The translations under genes and the position numbers were made by a program. The notes below the pieces were generated by a model. The model was not told the DNA's origin and searched no databases. It was given only the letters and a program-made list of their open reading frames with translations. A stretch of DNA of 64,000 nucleotides from Trileptium ribeirensis (lineage: Eukaryota > Nematoda > Enoplea > Enoplida > Thoracostomopsidae): NCBI GenBank assembly GCA_030248225.1, contig JASANE010000897.1:1-64000 (forward strand), written 5' to 3'. Position 1 is the first letter of the stretch. Every line of letters begins with the position of its first letter. Shown one piece after another: positions 10,825-23,632 of this stretch.

Positions 10825-13645
10825 CTCACTCATTCTGACGTTGTTTCACTTGAATTTTCGACTCGGCTTGTGCTTGGTTTTCGTTTTATATGGGACATCG
10901 GACGTCGCAGGACGGCATCGGAGGGACTTCCTCGCCTTAGGGAGCCGGACACGGCCAATGTTAGTACGGGCGGGCGTTAAGTCAAAGGCTTAACCATTTA
11001 AGTTAACAGATAGTACGAGCCTGGCAGGCTATGCCCATAGTGTTTTGTTGTTGATCGTAGCCAGTGCCCATCCCCGGTGAGTCGACTCGCCGTTCGCCTT
11101 CCGGCACACCCACCCGCTGCCCAACTTGCTCCACATCGCCTTGACTGGAATATAATACCAAATGATGTCGAGTTTCAATTCTTGTGTTTGGACAGAAACT
11201 TTACTTGTCGAAGTCACTCTGGTTCCCCGCGGTCCTAGGTAGGTCTTAACGCCACTTCGTTTGGATACAATAGATCCAAGTTTTATGACTTACTGAACTG
11301 AGTTACGTTTGCAGAATTTTCCCTGAGACGACCGCGGTTAAAACTTTCTGGAACACTGGAGGAAGTGATCTGTTGTAGGCGTTGTTTAGGGGTTCATTGT
11401 TTGCTAACTCGTTTAAAAAGTTGCAGCTTAGCAGATGGTTTGGCGCTCATACCGAGTTTGGGGCCGAACAGACGCGAGCTATAGCATGGAAGTTGCACGC
11501 CCGTCATGGGAATCAGTGCATTTACGGGACAGATAGGGATTGTTGTTTTAACCTGGAGTAATGTGAATTTGCAGAACGGAAAAGAAGAAGTCAAATTTTC
11601 AGTAACGGAATCCACTTGAGTCTAGGGGGTAGTCACGATGGATAGAGACACTCTTACCTTGCTCGTTCTTTTGGCTTTTCTGATTTGTTTGGGGTTTTGC
11701 GTTCAATTTGAATTTTGGTATAATATTATACACTTGCATATGTGTGCTCATCAATAAGCCTGAGTTATGTATTGTTATGTTGCGAATGTTGCTCCAAAGT
11801 AACTCGGCAGAATTAGCCCGAAATGAACTACGTAGGGTCGAGTTGTAACCTGAAGAATTTTCTTACAAGTTCCAATATAAAAAGGGTGCTAACCGTTCAA
11901 CAAGGCTATCAGACCCTATTCTCCCTTTAGGCGCGGATTCAGGCAGTATTCAGGTGTCCGGAATCACACAGTAATAGACATATGCTTGGGAATGTGTGAC
12001 GCTTTGCGAGAGGTTACGAATCCTAAACGTAAGGAGCCGCCAGGTCTAACTAACGGATGCTTTAGCCTCGGACCTACTTCCAGCGTGGCGTTCGCCCCAA
12101 ATGCGTAAAGGCCAGCGCCGCGCTCAAGCGTCTAAAGATCTGGTCATGGGTTCGCTACAACCAGCGAGAGCTTCAGCTTGGCGTTTAGCACCGTTACATC
12201 TTAAATAGAACAATATCAAATTTACTTAGTTTCTTGTAAACGCCGGGCCATGGGTTGGCACATGAGCGTATTGACGGAAGATCTGGTCGAGCTCTGGTCG
12301 GCTAAATTAACCTAGGTTCTTTGGTCAGCGCCGAGCGGATCTCCGACGGATGATCAGTGAGCCCATGTGTCGGTGTTGATGTTTAGTGGTGTACGATACA
12401 TCGTATTTGATAACCATGCAGTCTCTTATGCTTTTGCTTTCTTATTTTTAATGTCTAATCCAATAACATAAGTTTTACCCTTTATCCAACACAACGCGTC
12501 CTGATAGCCAAACAAGCCGAATATCCACAGACCTGCGAATGTGCGAATTCTTCCCATCTATGACCAATTTCTTTCAGAAGAATGGTAGCGCCGCGCGCTA
12601 CGCGGACCGTTTTTCGAAGCACACCAAGGCGTACTTCTGGAACCATAGCTGAGCATAAACTCGCCAAAGCTAGGAGTGACAGAGGTATCCGTTCCTTGGT
12701 CTGTAACTGCTACGGGATCCCACTCGCTCACCTTGGCTCGTCTTCCGCCTGGGAGATGAGTGACGGAGGATAGTTCGCACTGTTATCGTTATGCCTTTCT
12801 CTGTTTTTGCCTATGACTTATAATGTTTGCGTTAACGCTCTTCTATACCCTACAGTGACCGTATTATCGGGCTTGTATTGTACATGTCTTTAAATAAAAT
12901 CTCAAAAAACCAACAACGCGTCCCGTGTTAAATGCTTCGACGGCGATACGTTAGTCCGACTGGACCGGACAATCCTACGCGCCACGGTTTGCGGGTGAGA
13001 ATATCCCAAGCCCTGACGCGTACGGTTCGCCATTAAGGTTAACGTGAAAGAGCAATGGAATTATTGCGAGAGGAATCCAGAGCCATCAACAGGAATCACT
13101 CGCGAAAATGTCACGTTCAATCTATGCTTAAAACTTACCAGGAAAACTCCACCATTTCATGCGAACACTAAACAGTTATCCTATTACCGACCAGAGCAAC
13201 CGACGTTAAACTATCAGGGTCTTGTCCCTATGGGGGCCACATAGGCTACATCAAACCAACAATGTTAGAACCATACCTAATCGAGGTCAAACCTTCGTTC
13301 AAATTAACTTTTCAATGATAAGGAATTAAACAACTTCCAGATGAGTTCAGAATAGGGAATATTGGTCTAACATTATGGCCTGTGAGCAGGTTTCGATGTC
13401 AACCTCCCTGGCGACCTCTGAAATCATGCCTTCTACTAGACACGTGCGCTACCAATCGGGCAGGGTCCGAACACACGTCGTGAAGCACGCCTGCGGCCTG
13501 CTAAGGTCCATAGCTTCTTGGGTCTGACCAAGCAAAGCATCAAAATTTCAAAAATTTACGGTCCACCCTCGAGGTTGTGATAGCCGTGGTCGTATGGGCA
13601 TGGTGTTAGGAAGTTGCGCCATGCAGCTGCGTGCCGTTATTACAC

Positions 13646-15681
13646 TTCTGCTACACAGTCCTGTGTTCACTCAGTTAGACAGACTTCACTAGCTTACTTT
13701 ACTGACGTTTTACATCAACAATGTTAGCATATGGCATGTTACTTAGGACTTCTTCATTACACACGAATTCCTGAATTTACTCACTTCGTTTTTGGTTTTA
13801 CATATGCATTGCCGTCACCAGAAAGTTTTAACTAGGCGACGCCAGTATTGTGGGAGTGATTGAGGAGATCGTTCTGATTGCTCCAACTCGAAAAATTTAT
13901 TCTGCACTTGTAATACCGAAGGCGAGTCATACCAAAGTTGGGGCCCCACTTTTCCGTGACTATGGCCCTGCGTTTATCTTAAAAAAATCTTAATATAGTA
14001 TGGGTTGACATCGTTAATCTAGACTATTAGTTTTAGGATTAAGTAACGAATCCGTTAGTGACCTATTTGTCCAGGAATGAAGCATAGGTGTCGATAGGAG
14101 GGCAAGGCGGTAACCTCTTAAAAGTCGGACCCCACTAAACCTACACATGCCATCTCCCTCCTTTGCACGCCGAAAATAGGGGCAGAAATTAGCAAAGATT
14201 ATGTTAAACTTAGAAAAAATTTTGGTTAAATTGAGAAAAGTTATGTGTCCCTGAAAAGTGCCAAACCCATGTGCTGCACAACCCCCCCCCCCGCCTAGAT
14301 CATCTATCCGCCTAAGCCGAAGAAGCTTCGAAACTTATGATATAAAGTATTTCAGCTTAAGCGTTCACGTATATGTTTTGGCAACTTGCAAAGCTGCATT
14401 GGCTGAATTTGAGAATCCCAGCAAATCTTCAAAGTTTCAAGATTTTCATAAAATCAAAGTTAAATAGAGCAAGATACAGTGTGTGAAAATTCAGCGGTGC
14501 TTTAGATTCTTTGTCTGTACACACGCATTTCTTCTTATTCCAGGAACACGTCACAGCAACATACTAGGTTAGGCCACCGTTGCACTATAAATGTTATAGT
14601 TTTTACCTAAATGATTTTAACATAAAGCATGTCAATTCCGATATTTTCAAAATGTTCAAGTAACGCAGTAATCTAGATTCTATAAATTTCAGGACACAAA
14701 ATAAAATTTTGGGCGAATTTTAGTGATCAAATTTCAGTGCCAAACTAGGAGAATGTATATGAATAGGTGGGTATAAATTAACATCATTTGCTTAACATTA
14801 AACTGTTTGATAATTCCGATAAGGTGTTTAATTATAGCTTGTTTGGCTATACCCTTACTTTCGTATAAATTAAATAGTTGTCCACTTCAGACTGCAGTCA
14901 GTTCACCGTTTATTTGTTCGGTATAAATTTATTACAGGTAAATGAGAAATTTTCCTTTATTTTTATCAGTTACAGTTAATATTGGAATCTCTTTGGAGAA
15001 GTGGTAAACCCATAAAAGTTGAAACTAATATGTCCGTCTAGATGTAGGTGGCGAAGGTCTGTTCTGTTCATCGCAACCACCCATCTCTGTGCTGCTTCGT
15101 CGGCTTTCCCAAAGGTACACTCTAGTCAAACATATTGTTCTTAATAGTCTTTTGTTCTCAAAATTGTTGATTAAATTTTATGATAAATATCTTAGGTTTG
15201 GTGGGCTTCGTTTGTTGGCACATAAAAACAGTTCTTTGCCTCACTATCTTCTTTGTTGTGGAATAGATCTCACGAGTTTCATGTTTTGTTTGTTCTTCAC
15301 TATTATACTGTTCTGTTCTGCTTCTTCTTCAGCCGTAAGATTGAGTTGCAATTTAACGGATTTATTCTTTCCGCAATCTCTTTTTTGTTTGTGTTCAGGC
15401 TATATATCCGTGTTATATTCTTTTATCGTGTACTTTCTTGCATGCCTATATTTTATACATTTGCTATCTTCAGTTTTTTCGGTAGCGGTTGGTTTATCTA
15501 AGAATCTAAATTAAATTAAAATATTTATCTCATATGATTTGATAAAAGCAATTCAGTTGTATTGAGTACAAGGATAGATCCAAAAAAACTTATGGCCTTT
15601 AAATAACTCCAGGCAATAATTGCTTGATTTGTTTTGCGCCGCTTAACCATTTGCAATGATTCACCGCTCATAACCCGTTTA
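13646..15681. other. No gene recognised; contains a C13-like run
   Basis: The stretch after element A holds no recognised gene. A poly-C tract sits at about 14,281-14,293. A T-rich segment around 15,089-15,514 is open in two overlapping frames and translates into hydrophobic low-information sequence. I do not consider it coding. The 3' end of element A may extend to about 14.2 kb, but the similarity to copy B becomes too weak to trace by eye. Confidence 0.5.
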
Positions 15682-17272
15682 GTACTTCGCTACATACAAT
15701 TTATTTGTATCTAGATAAGTGTCAATTCTTAGTTTTATAACTATAGACATTTACGTACTTGGCTACAATTTATTTGTATCTAGATAAGTGTCAATTTTAA
15801 GTTTTATAACTATAGACTTTTACGTACTTGGCTGCAATTTATTTGTATCTACATAAGTGTCAATTCTTAGTTTTATAACTATAGCCTTTTATGTACTTGG
15901 CTACAATTTATTTGTATCTAAATAAGTGTTAATTCTTAGTTTTATAACTATGGACTTTTACGTACTTGGCTACAATTTATTTGCATCTAAATAAGTGTTA
16001 ATTCTTAGTTTTATAACTATAAACTTTTGAGTCCTTCACTACAATTTATTTGTATCTAGATAAGTGGCAATTCTTAGTTTTATAACTATAGACATTTACG
16101 TACTTGGCTACAATTTATTTGTATCTACATAAGTGTCAATTCTTAGTTTTATAACTATGGACTTTTACGTACTGGGCTACAATTTATTTGCATCTAAATA
16201 AGTGTTAATTCTTAGTTTTATAACTATAGACGTTTGAGTCCTTCACTACAATTTATTTGTATCTAGATAAGTGTCAATTTTAAGTTTTATAACTATAGAC
16301 TTTTGCGTACTTGGCTGCAATTCATTTGTATCTACATAAGTGTCAATTCTTAGTTTTATAACTATAGCCTTTTATGTACTTGGCTACAATTTATTTGTAT
16401 CTAAATATGTGTTAATTCTTAGTTTTATAACTATGGACTTTTACGTACTTGGCTACAATTTATTTGCATATAAATAAGTCTCAATTGTTAGTTTTATAAC
16501 TATAGCCTTTTATGTACTTGGCTACAATTTATTTGTATCTAAATAAGTGTTAATTCTTAGTTTTATAACTATGGACTTTTACGTACTTGGCTACAATTTA
16601 TTTGCATCTAAATAAGTGTTAATTCTTAGTTTTATAACTATAAACTTTTGAGTCCTTCACTACAATTTATTTGTATCTAGATAAGTGGCAATTCTTAGTT
16701 TTATAACTATAGACATTTACGTACTTGGCTACAATTTATTTGTATCTACATAAGTGTCAATTCTTAGTTTTATAACTATGGACTTTTACGTACTGGGCTA
16801 CAATTTATTTGCATCTAAATAAGTGTTAATTCTTAGTTTTATAACTATAGACGTTTGAGTCCTTCACTACAATTTATTTGTATCTAGATAAGTGTCAATT
16901 TTAAGTTTTATAACTATAGACTTTTGCGTACTTGGCTGCAATTCATTTGTATCTACATAAGTGTCAATTCTTAGTTTTATAACTATAGCCTTTTATGTAC
17001 TTGGCTACAATTTATTTGCATCTAAATAAATGTTAATTCTTAGTTTTATAACTATGGACTTTTACGTTCTTGGCTACAATTTATTTGCATATAAATAAGT
17101 CTCAATTGTTAGTTTTATAACTATAGACTTTTATGTACATGGCTACAATTTATTTGTATCTACATAAGTGTTAATTCTTAGTTTTATAACTATGGACTTT
17201 TACGTACTTTGGCTACAATTTATTTGTATCTAGATAAGTGTCAAATCTTAGTTTTATAACTATAGACTTGCA
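15682..17272. repeat. 69-bp satellite with 9-unit higher-order structure, about 23 copies
   Basis: A 69-bp unit built round GCTACAATTTATTTGTATCT and TTAGTTTTATAACTATAGAC repeats without interruption. Variants recur in order: the unit with GAGTCCTTCAC appears at about 16,030 and again at about 16,651, exactly 621 bp (9 x 69) later. A segment of nine units was therefore duplicated after the basic array formed. Confidence 0.95.
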
Positions 17273-20200
17273 CAGTTTTATTATATAACTTCATCGCAAG
17301 CAACCCTGGTATACATTTAATAAACTTTAAGACTAAAAAGAAATTGTGTCTGCTACTTGCTTGTTTTCGAAGTTTCATTCGGACAAATTTTGCATAAGAT
17401 TCTATTCAAGATTTAGCTTGTATTCAATTTAAATCAGTTCTTAGTTGTCGTTGCGTCGAAGAATTATGCTATTAAAACTTTTGTAGTCTCGTGCTGTAGC
17501 GCTATTGACTGAGTCCTCTTGTTCACCGAGGAACCAAATGAATCGAAAGCTATTTTAAACAATTGAGCTTTAGTCGACGTCAGAAAAGGAAAGTGTACGC
17601 ACGTATAGTGTTTTGATTATCAGTTCAATCCAGTCGCTTTGTGGCACCAAATTCATTCGTTATTTCCGTATCGTGGATGAGGTTAAAACATGGCTTTTTT
17701 GATTTAACAGTAAATGCTTATTAGCGTAATAAAAGTGGGTGGCAAATGACCTCAACTAGTCAACCATAAAATATTTCATTGAAACTAGCAGTGTCATATA
17801 AATGATGAGAATTCCACTGTGTGATACCAAGTTATGTTCATGCTCGTAAACTTAGCAAAAGCATAAATTTATAATGTAAATTCCGTATTTTGCCATATTT
17901 TCATAAATCAGGAAAATTACTAAATTTCATAATTGTATTATATGCAGTATATTCCTAGGCTTGGGGTGTCAGCCGATCAACTTGGCACGACTTTCAGTTT
18001 TTCGCTCAGTGTTATCATTAGGGTACTGCTGGTATATTGTTATACAATTTTCCAACTTTATTTGTGACCATGAGTTAGGAGACACTATCGAAAATACAGA
18101 CTTTCAGCAGGGCCTTGAGAAATTGACAGAATAATTTGGAAGCGAGACATCCATATCATTTTCGTAATTCTTGGCTCTGCCGTTACTGGCGGCAAGAGCA
18201 CATCGAGCTCAAATTACGACCTTGTTGAACTGAAATGCGCTTTGAGCACAAGCTGTACACATATACGTAGCACTTTCTGTCGTTCCTTTAGCGGCAAACG
18301 GCCTTCTTTTAAGGTGACTAAAACATGTTACTTTAAACAAGCGGTATTGCAAAACATTGAAAACAAACACATATGAACTAAATATATTTATCAAGGTTTT
18401 CCTTCTCTAGTTGTACTTTCAAATCTGTGAAGTAAGTTATTGGATATCTTATAATTGCAGGTATTGCTAAATTTCAATAACCTACGTGTTTAAAACCGTT
18501 ATTGTGGCGACAGTGATGAAAACACTGTCACACTGTGTATTTTAACTAATAGCTAAAGCTTAAGGGGTCTATTTTATTATTGTCCTCAAATAACTAAAAC
18601 CTGGAAACCCACGGATTCTACATTGCAAACCCCTTCAGAATCACCTGTATTTCATGAAACAATAGAGTTTATAGCATACCATGCCACTAAACGTTTGCAA
18701 CCTGTTTGTGAAACATAAATGTAGTGAAAGCTTACAGTGATTCGCTTCCCATTACCACTCCGTGATGCAGTTATCATGTTGGTAATAAGCGTTACCCTGG
18801 ATGTTTTATTTTTAGTAGCACCATTCTTAATACTATATATTTGTTATAGCAAAGATATATTTGAAAGATTTAAGTGAAATCCGCTTTTTTTCAATAAAAA
18901 TAGAACTCTACAAATTCTGGATCATACCACATTGCTTGAGCAAATCCAAAAATTAAGATGTCGCATGGAGAGATGCATATGTTTATCAGATGACTCGGCG
19001 GCTTTCGTCGTTTTATAATCTATAAAAATACAAAAAATATTAACAGCGCTAGACAGGAATAAATCTCACGCAATGTCTCTATTCGTGCGCATTTCACAGT
19101 TGAGTATAACTCGCTTTGCACTCGCAATTTAATCGTAGCTCTTCCAACTGTCCGCTCTCATGCCAATTGTCTCCAAGAAGCATACTAAAATGTCATTTTT
19201 ATTATATATTTAGGCTGATTATTGGTTAGTTTTATACATGCTCAATATTTGAGATGGTCAACTTTATATAATGGATGTTAGGGGTTCAGCCCACCGATGA
19301 AAGGGTTAGCTTAGTTCGAAATTTGAAAAGTTTATAATTTTTCCTAATTTTGTTCAATTTTCTATGTCTCCGCATTGTTTGCTAAAATGCTTCTTAACTT
19401 TTGTTAATTTATGCTTATTTTCCATAATTTATGCCTAATATAGTCAATTTCAACCTATGGTTGCGGGGGTGGGTGGGGGGTTCACACAGGTCGGGAAGGG
19501 GATGTTTGACGCACTAGAGTTGTGCTGAAACTAGCAATAGTAAAAATAGCAAAATGTTGTATTTTTGTAGATCGGTAGGACTGGTACCATTGCAGTTTAT
19601 TGCCTGTCACTAGGACTCCCAGAAAATTAATCTGAATTTTCCGACTTACTTCCATTCTGGGACATAAACGTTGGAGAACGACGACTTGGAATACGCAAGT
19701 GTTTGACGAAGCTCGAGCTACGAATTTAGTATTTAATATTTCAAGGGACATGCAGCGTATATGGGCAGAATTTTATTACCGTATAGAAGTTACTTTTTAA
19801 CTGCAATTTTATATGGCGTTTCATATAGCCGTTTTTTCTTTTGTATTAATTTTAGAATTAATTTATGTACAAGAATGCGATTGTTGTTGAGTGATACATG
19901 TGCAAAGCAGAAAGGCGGAAATTTTGAACTGGAATATAATTCTACATAACACTAGTAATCAAAAGTTTTAGATATTTACGGGGTGTAAGGATATATGGGG
20001 AAGTTTTGTGCAAGATTCAGCAACGATCGCTTTATTTATAACGAACTAGTTTTATCAACGAGAGTCCGACCTGCGCTGGATTCCTTGTCGTTAAGCACCG
20101 ATCGAATTTAGATGATGAATATTGCGTTTAACTTTCACAAAACTCAACCGTCGGAGATGCAAGAAACGATAATTATTTGGCAATAGGAGGCTTAATTTTC

Positions 20201-22918
20201 AAAGATAGATACTTACACAAAAACCTGAACATGGCCGCACCGAATACAAAAAATAGAACCCGTTGTATCAAACGTAAGTTGACCGTATTTAGATTGTGCA
20301 GACACTAAACAAACCGTGATAACCACGGGTTCAATGCAGTGAGAACCAAATGACTAGAAAATTAGCTTCTAGCTCATTCTTTGTTTTGTGTGCTGCTATG
20401 TCAAAGTTTCATTCCAGGGAAAAAACTTGTGCGTTAGATTGATTTATCCTGTCAAGTGTTTTGTTGCCAGCTAATTCAAAAACATATGGCGACTACATGA
20501 CAAACAACTTATAAGCTTTTCTCACTAAATTTGTGCAGTTTAAAGTTCTAAAAAATAGTTGTTATTCAAAATTTAGAAGCCAAACTTGCCCTTCGTTAAA
20601 AATGTTGCGGTAATATTAATATAACCGTCCACAAAACAACAGGGGACACGCATAAAAACAATGCTCCGCACAATGTAAGCAATGGTATTTCTAATATAAC
20701 TTTAGTTACATTATTGCCGTGACACTGGTTTCACCGACACATCAGTACGATGTGCTGAATTTTTTGTACTGAAATGAGATGACTCTATTTTCGTCCAGTA
20801 TGAGCCGATTTTCTATCTAAAATATTATATATACTTTTATATGTCGTATATATTTATATATTTCTGTCTCATATAATTTCTGGCTTTCAATCCCACAAAA
20901 CCTTCAGTTACCGTTGATGAAACTTCGCGATCAATCATTAAAATTCAACAAAAATTTTATGCCTGCATTTCCTGAACGCAAAGACATACAGACTTGTGTA
21001 GTGTGTTAGGATAACGCGAGCTGGTCTGGGTTTGTTGGGTAATGGCGTCAGCTGGTTTTGCAAGCTAGAGGCTCGGATACGAACCTAGGCTACTTCATCG
21101 TAAAGTTCAGTCAGGTTTTTTCAGATATTTCCTTACTATATTCGAAATTCAAATGCATAGCTTCTTTCACATCTTCAACATATTTTAAATATGAGAAATT
21201 CTAATGCATAGCTGTTGGAAACTTCGTATATTCTAACTGGCTATAAGACATATAAGCTCCTAACAGCTAGTCATCAGAGACAAAATTCCATTGTAGCTAA
21301 CTGAAAAAGATTTTAATCTCAAATAGATTGCTGTTAGAGATTCTTGCCTCTTTAGGATAACGTAAAAGACAAACGTTTTACACTACTATCCGTAAGAGAT
21401 TATTATCTCAAGTAAGGAGTCATTAAGGATAAATGGCATTAGCAGCCGTTTACAATAAGCTAAAATTTCATATAATCATTCCTTAGTGATTTTAGTTTTT
21501 TTCATACGGTTGTAATAGACAAAACTATCCAGTTATTACACGCAATGCTCGGTGAAATCTACATAATTTCAAGTACAAAATTTTTTATGCGGAAATAAAC
21601 TAGGATAATGTTGAACGTTAAAGCCAAAAGAAACTTAAATTTTTACATAAACTATAACATATTAATAATTTGTCTAATTAAGACTAAATTTTCACAGAAC
21701 ATAATGCCTCGACATTTTTCGTTGCTATTTTTATTTTAAAAGAAAAGATGATTAAATTAAATTTTTGAAACCAAATTATCCTACAAATTATTGCTGTCAT
21801 ACGACTCAGAACCGCCTATACTAATTTGACTCAATCTTTCAAAGTGCCTATAGTCTTAGACTGTACACCTGTAATATGAATATTAAATGTTAGTTGTGTA
21901 AAATAGGAAATGAAAGCTACAGAAATGTTGGGGAAAACAAATGTAACATATTGGATTTGTGTATTTGTCATTTGTCAAATATGAATTGTCAAAAATCTTG
22001 TGTGGACCGCAAATGTCAATGTTTTTTTGCAGAATGCATCCACCGTTTGATTGGCGTTCTGCTTTTTCATCAGGTTAAATGACATGGCCTGCTAAAATCG
22101 GCAACCTATCGCTTGCAAACTTTCCGTAGCTTTTGTGACTGTCACGTTCGAACTGCACTGTGACGATTTTCATTTAAATGCCGGATCATATCCCTATTTT
22201 ATTAACCAATTAGGCTGTTAGGAAGTTTTTTGGCTTATCGAATAGAGCTATTGCGTGGCTTTTTACTATTTCACGTAAGCAGGAAATTTTAAGCTATAAA
22301 ATTGAAATAATCAACACGTTAGCGATGTATGCACTCAGTAAAAGTGACTTCTGCTAAGCTTAATTTTTTATGGAACACCTCTACATAGAACATAGAAAAC
22401 CATGGTGCTAATTTAACGGTATCAGAGTAGCATCTAGTTAACACAATATATACCGTTACCGTACTCGGTTATTGTGACATTATTTACTAACTTGAATTAA
22501 ATTTCAAAATGTTTGAAATATATTTAGTAGCATAATTTCCTACACTTGTAGGGTTATTCTAAGTATTATTTTGTCAGTTTCCCGAAGATACAGATGTCCA
22601 AGCAAAATGTTGTACAAATTAATCATCGCCTAATCCTAGCATTTCACCATGGAAAGTTTTGAGTAATCCAAATCGTGAAATTTTTAAACATTGTAAAATA
22701 AATTTCAATAAGTAACATAATCACTTTTCAACAGTATCTAATGAAATGTTCAGCATCGACATTGACTTTTGCATATAATGCGCTTCATAAATGGGAAGCA
22801 TACGTATGTAATCGTAGTAACTCGTAAATAACAGGTATTATCTGCCAGTTCATGTGTTCAGTTTTCTTATACAGACGAACATTTACCAGCATTCATTTGA
22901 CATAAAATACAGTGTAGC
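17273..22918. other. Upstream intergenic region, no gene recognised
   Basis: This is 5.6 kb of AT-rich unique-looking sequence without a recognisable exon, RNA gene or transposon terminus. It includes a G-rich run at about 19,464-19,480 and very AT-rich (TATA)-type sequence near 20,820-20,870. A pyrimidine-rich acceptor-like sequence (TTTTCTTATACAG, about 22,862-22,874) lies 44 bp before the channel start codon. It could serve as a splice acceptor for a leader exon, or for a trans-spliced leader if this is a nematode. Confidence 0.5.
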
Positions 22919-23632
22919 ATGACTTCGCATAAATATCATGGATCTGGTGTAATTTTGAGCATTGCAACGCTATTGTTTTATTTGGAACCCATCATAGCTG
23001 TAAATATAGCAACTAATGACCGTGTGAAGTTGAAAGGATCTTGTCAAAATGATTCACATCTTCTTGTTTCTACCATGTTGGAACATCATGATAAGCGTAA
23101 AGCACCAACAGACTCAGCTGATGGCACCGGTTCATGTACGGTAACTGTTGAGATTTGGGTACAAGAAGTTTCGAAAATTATGGAAATTTCATCAGAATTT
23201 TTGCTCGATATATATGTTACTGAGCAATGGGTAGATCGATCGTTGGCATTCGGTTATCTCAATCCGTGTAAATCAATTTATCGCTGGACGCAGATGCTTT
23301 TCTAGATCCAATATGGACGCCAATTCTATGTTTCGCAAATTCAAAGAATGCTTCAATACATCGTTCACCATATCGTAATGTTTTCCTTATGAATCTACGC
23401 AAATGGAACGGTTTGGATAAATTATCGCATTAAGCTAGTTGGACCATGCCTTAAGAATATGGCTACGTTTCCGATTGACAATCAGATTTGTACGTTAACC
23501 TATAACAGTTATTCGCACAACGTAGGAAAAGTTACAATGCGTTGGGTCGACATCAAGCCAGTTAAAATTCTGAATAAAGTCCGTTTACCAGATTATAAAT
23601 TGGTCAGCTTTACTCATATGCGAGTTGTACGA
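22919..23632 (+). CDS. Channel exon 1: signal peptide and extracellular domain, frame broken between 23,275 and 23,401
   Basis: Starts at ATG with a hydrophobic leader ([18 protein letters not shown]). The ligand-binding domain follows with IYVTEQWVD, then the Cys-loop with FPIDNQIC (about 23,448-23,494), and ends MRVVR at the donor GTAAGT (23,633). Potential N-glycosylation sites include NGT and NAS. The length of 714 bp is divisible by three, but a base is missing near 23,273-23,280. The next stretch ([14 protein letters not shown] and on to [11 protein letters not shown]) is read in another frame until an extra A near 23,401 restores it. Strong family similarity on both sides and inside the shifted stretch points to sequencing indels in A runs, or to a very young lesion. 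The exon also lies outside the part of the palindrome visible here, so no second copy is available for comparison. Confidence 0.88.

Larger units (their letters stand above)
6783..13645 (+). mobile_element. GC-rich ORF-less repeated element, copy A
   Basis: This tract is clearly GC-richer than its surroundings and aligns collinearly with copies B (32,869-39,075) and C (inverted, 51,270-57,414). Shared landmarks are the start TGTAACAGGG(C/T)CGTTCCG; the block around 8,461-8,640 matching 34,261-34,440; the TACTAATACATAT block at 8,745 matching 34,571; the hairpin at 10,787-10,824 matching 35,865-35,903; and a 45-bp identical block at 13,588-13,632. Elsewhere copies A and B have diverged heavily. 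No conserved open frame exists: the aligned frames differ and carry stops. The TG start would fit an LTR retrotransposon, but I found no second LTR, no RT or integrase motifs, and the 3' end is uncertain. A MITE has inserted at 9,862-10,400. Confidence 0.7.

Noticed and set aside
6783..13645. GC-rich element as ribosomal RNA
   Set aside because: None of the universally conserved rRNA stretches I know was found on either strand. The copies also differ far more than rRNA genes would.
15089..15514. 141-codon hydrophobic frame
   Set aside because: T-rich low-information sequence with a second overlapping frame of similar character; no signal, splice or family evidence.
15682..17272. CRISPR-like array
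   Set aside because: Units are continuous 69-bp repeats without unique spacers, in an evidently eukaryotic context with spliced genes.
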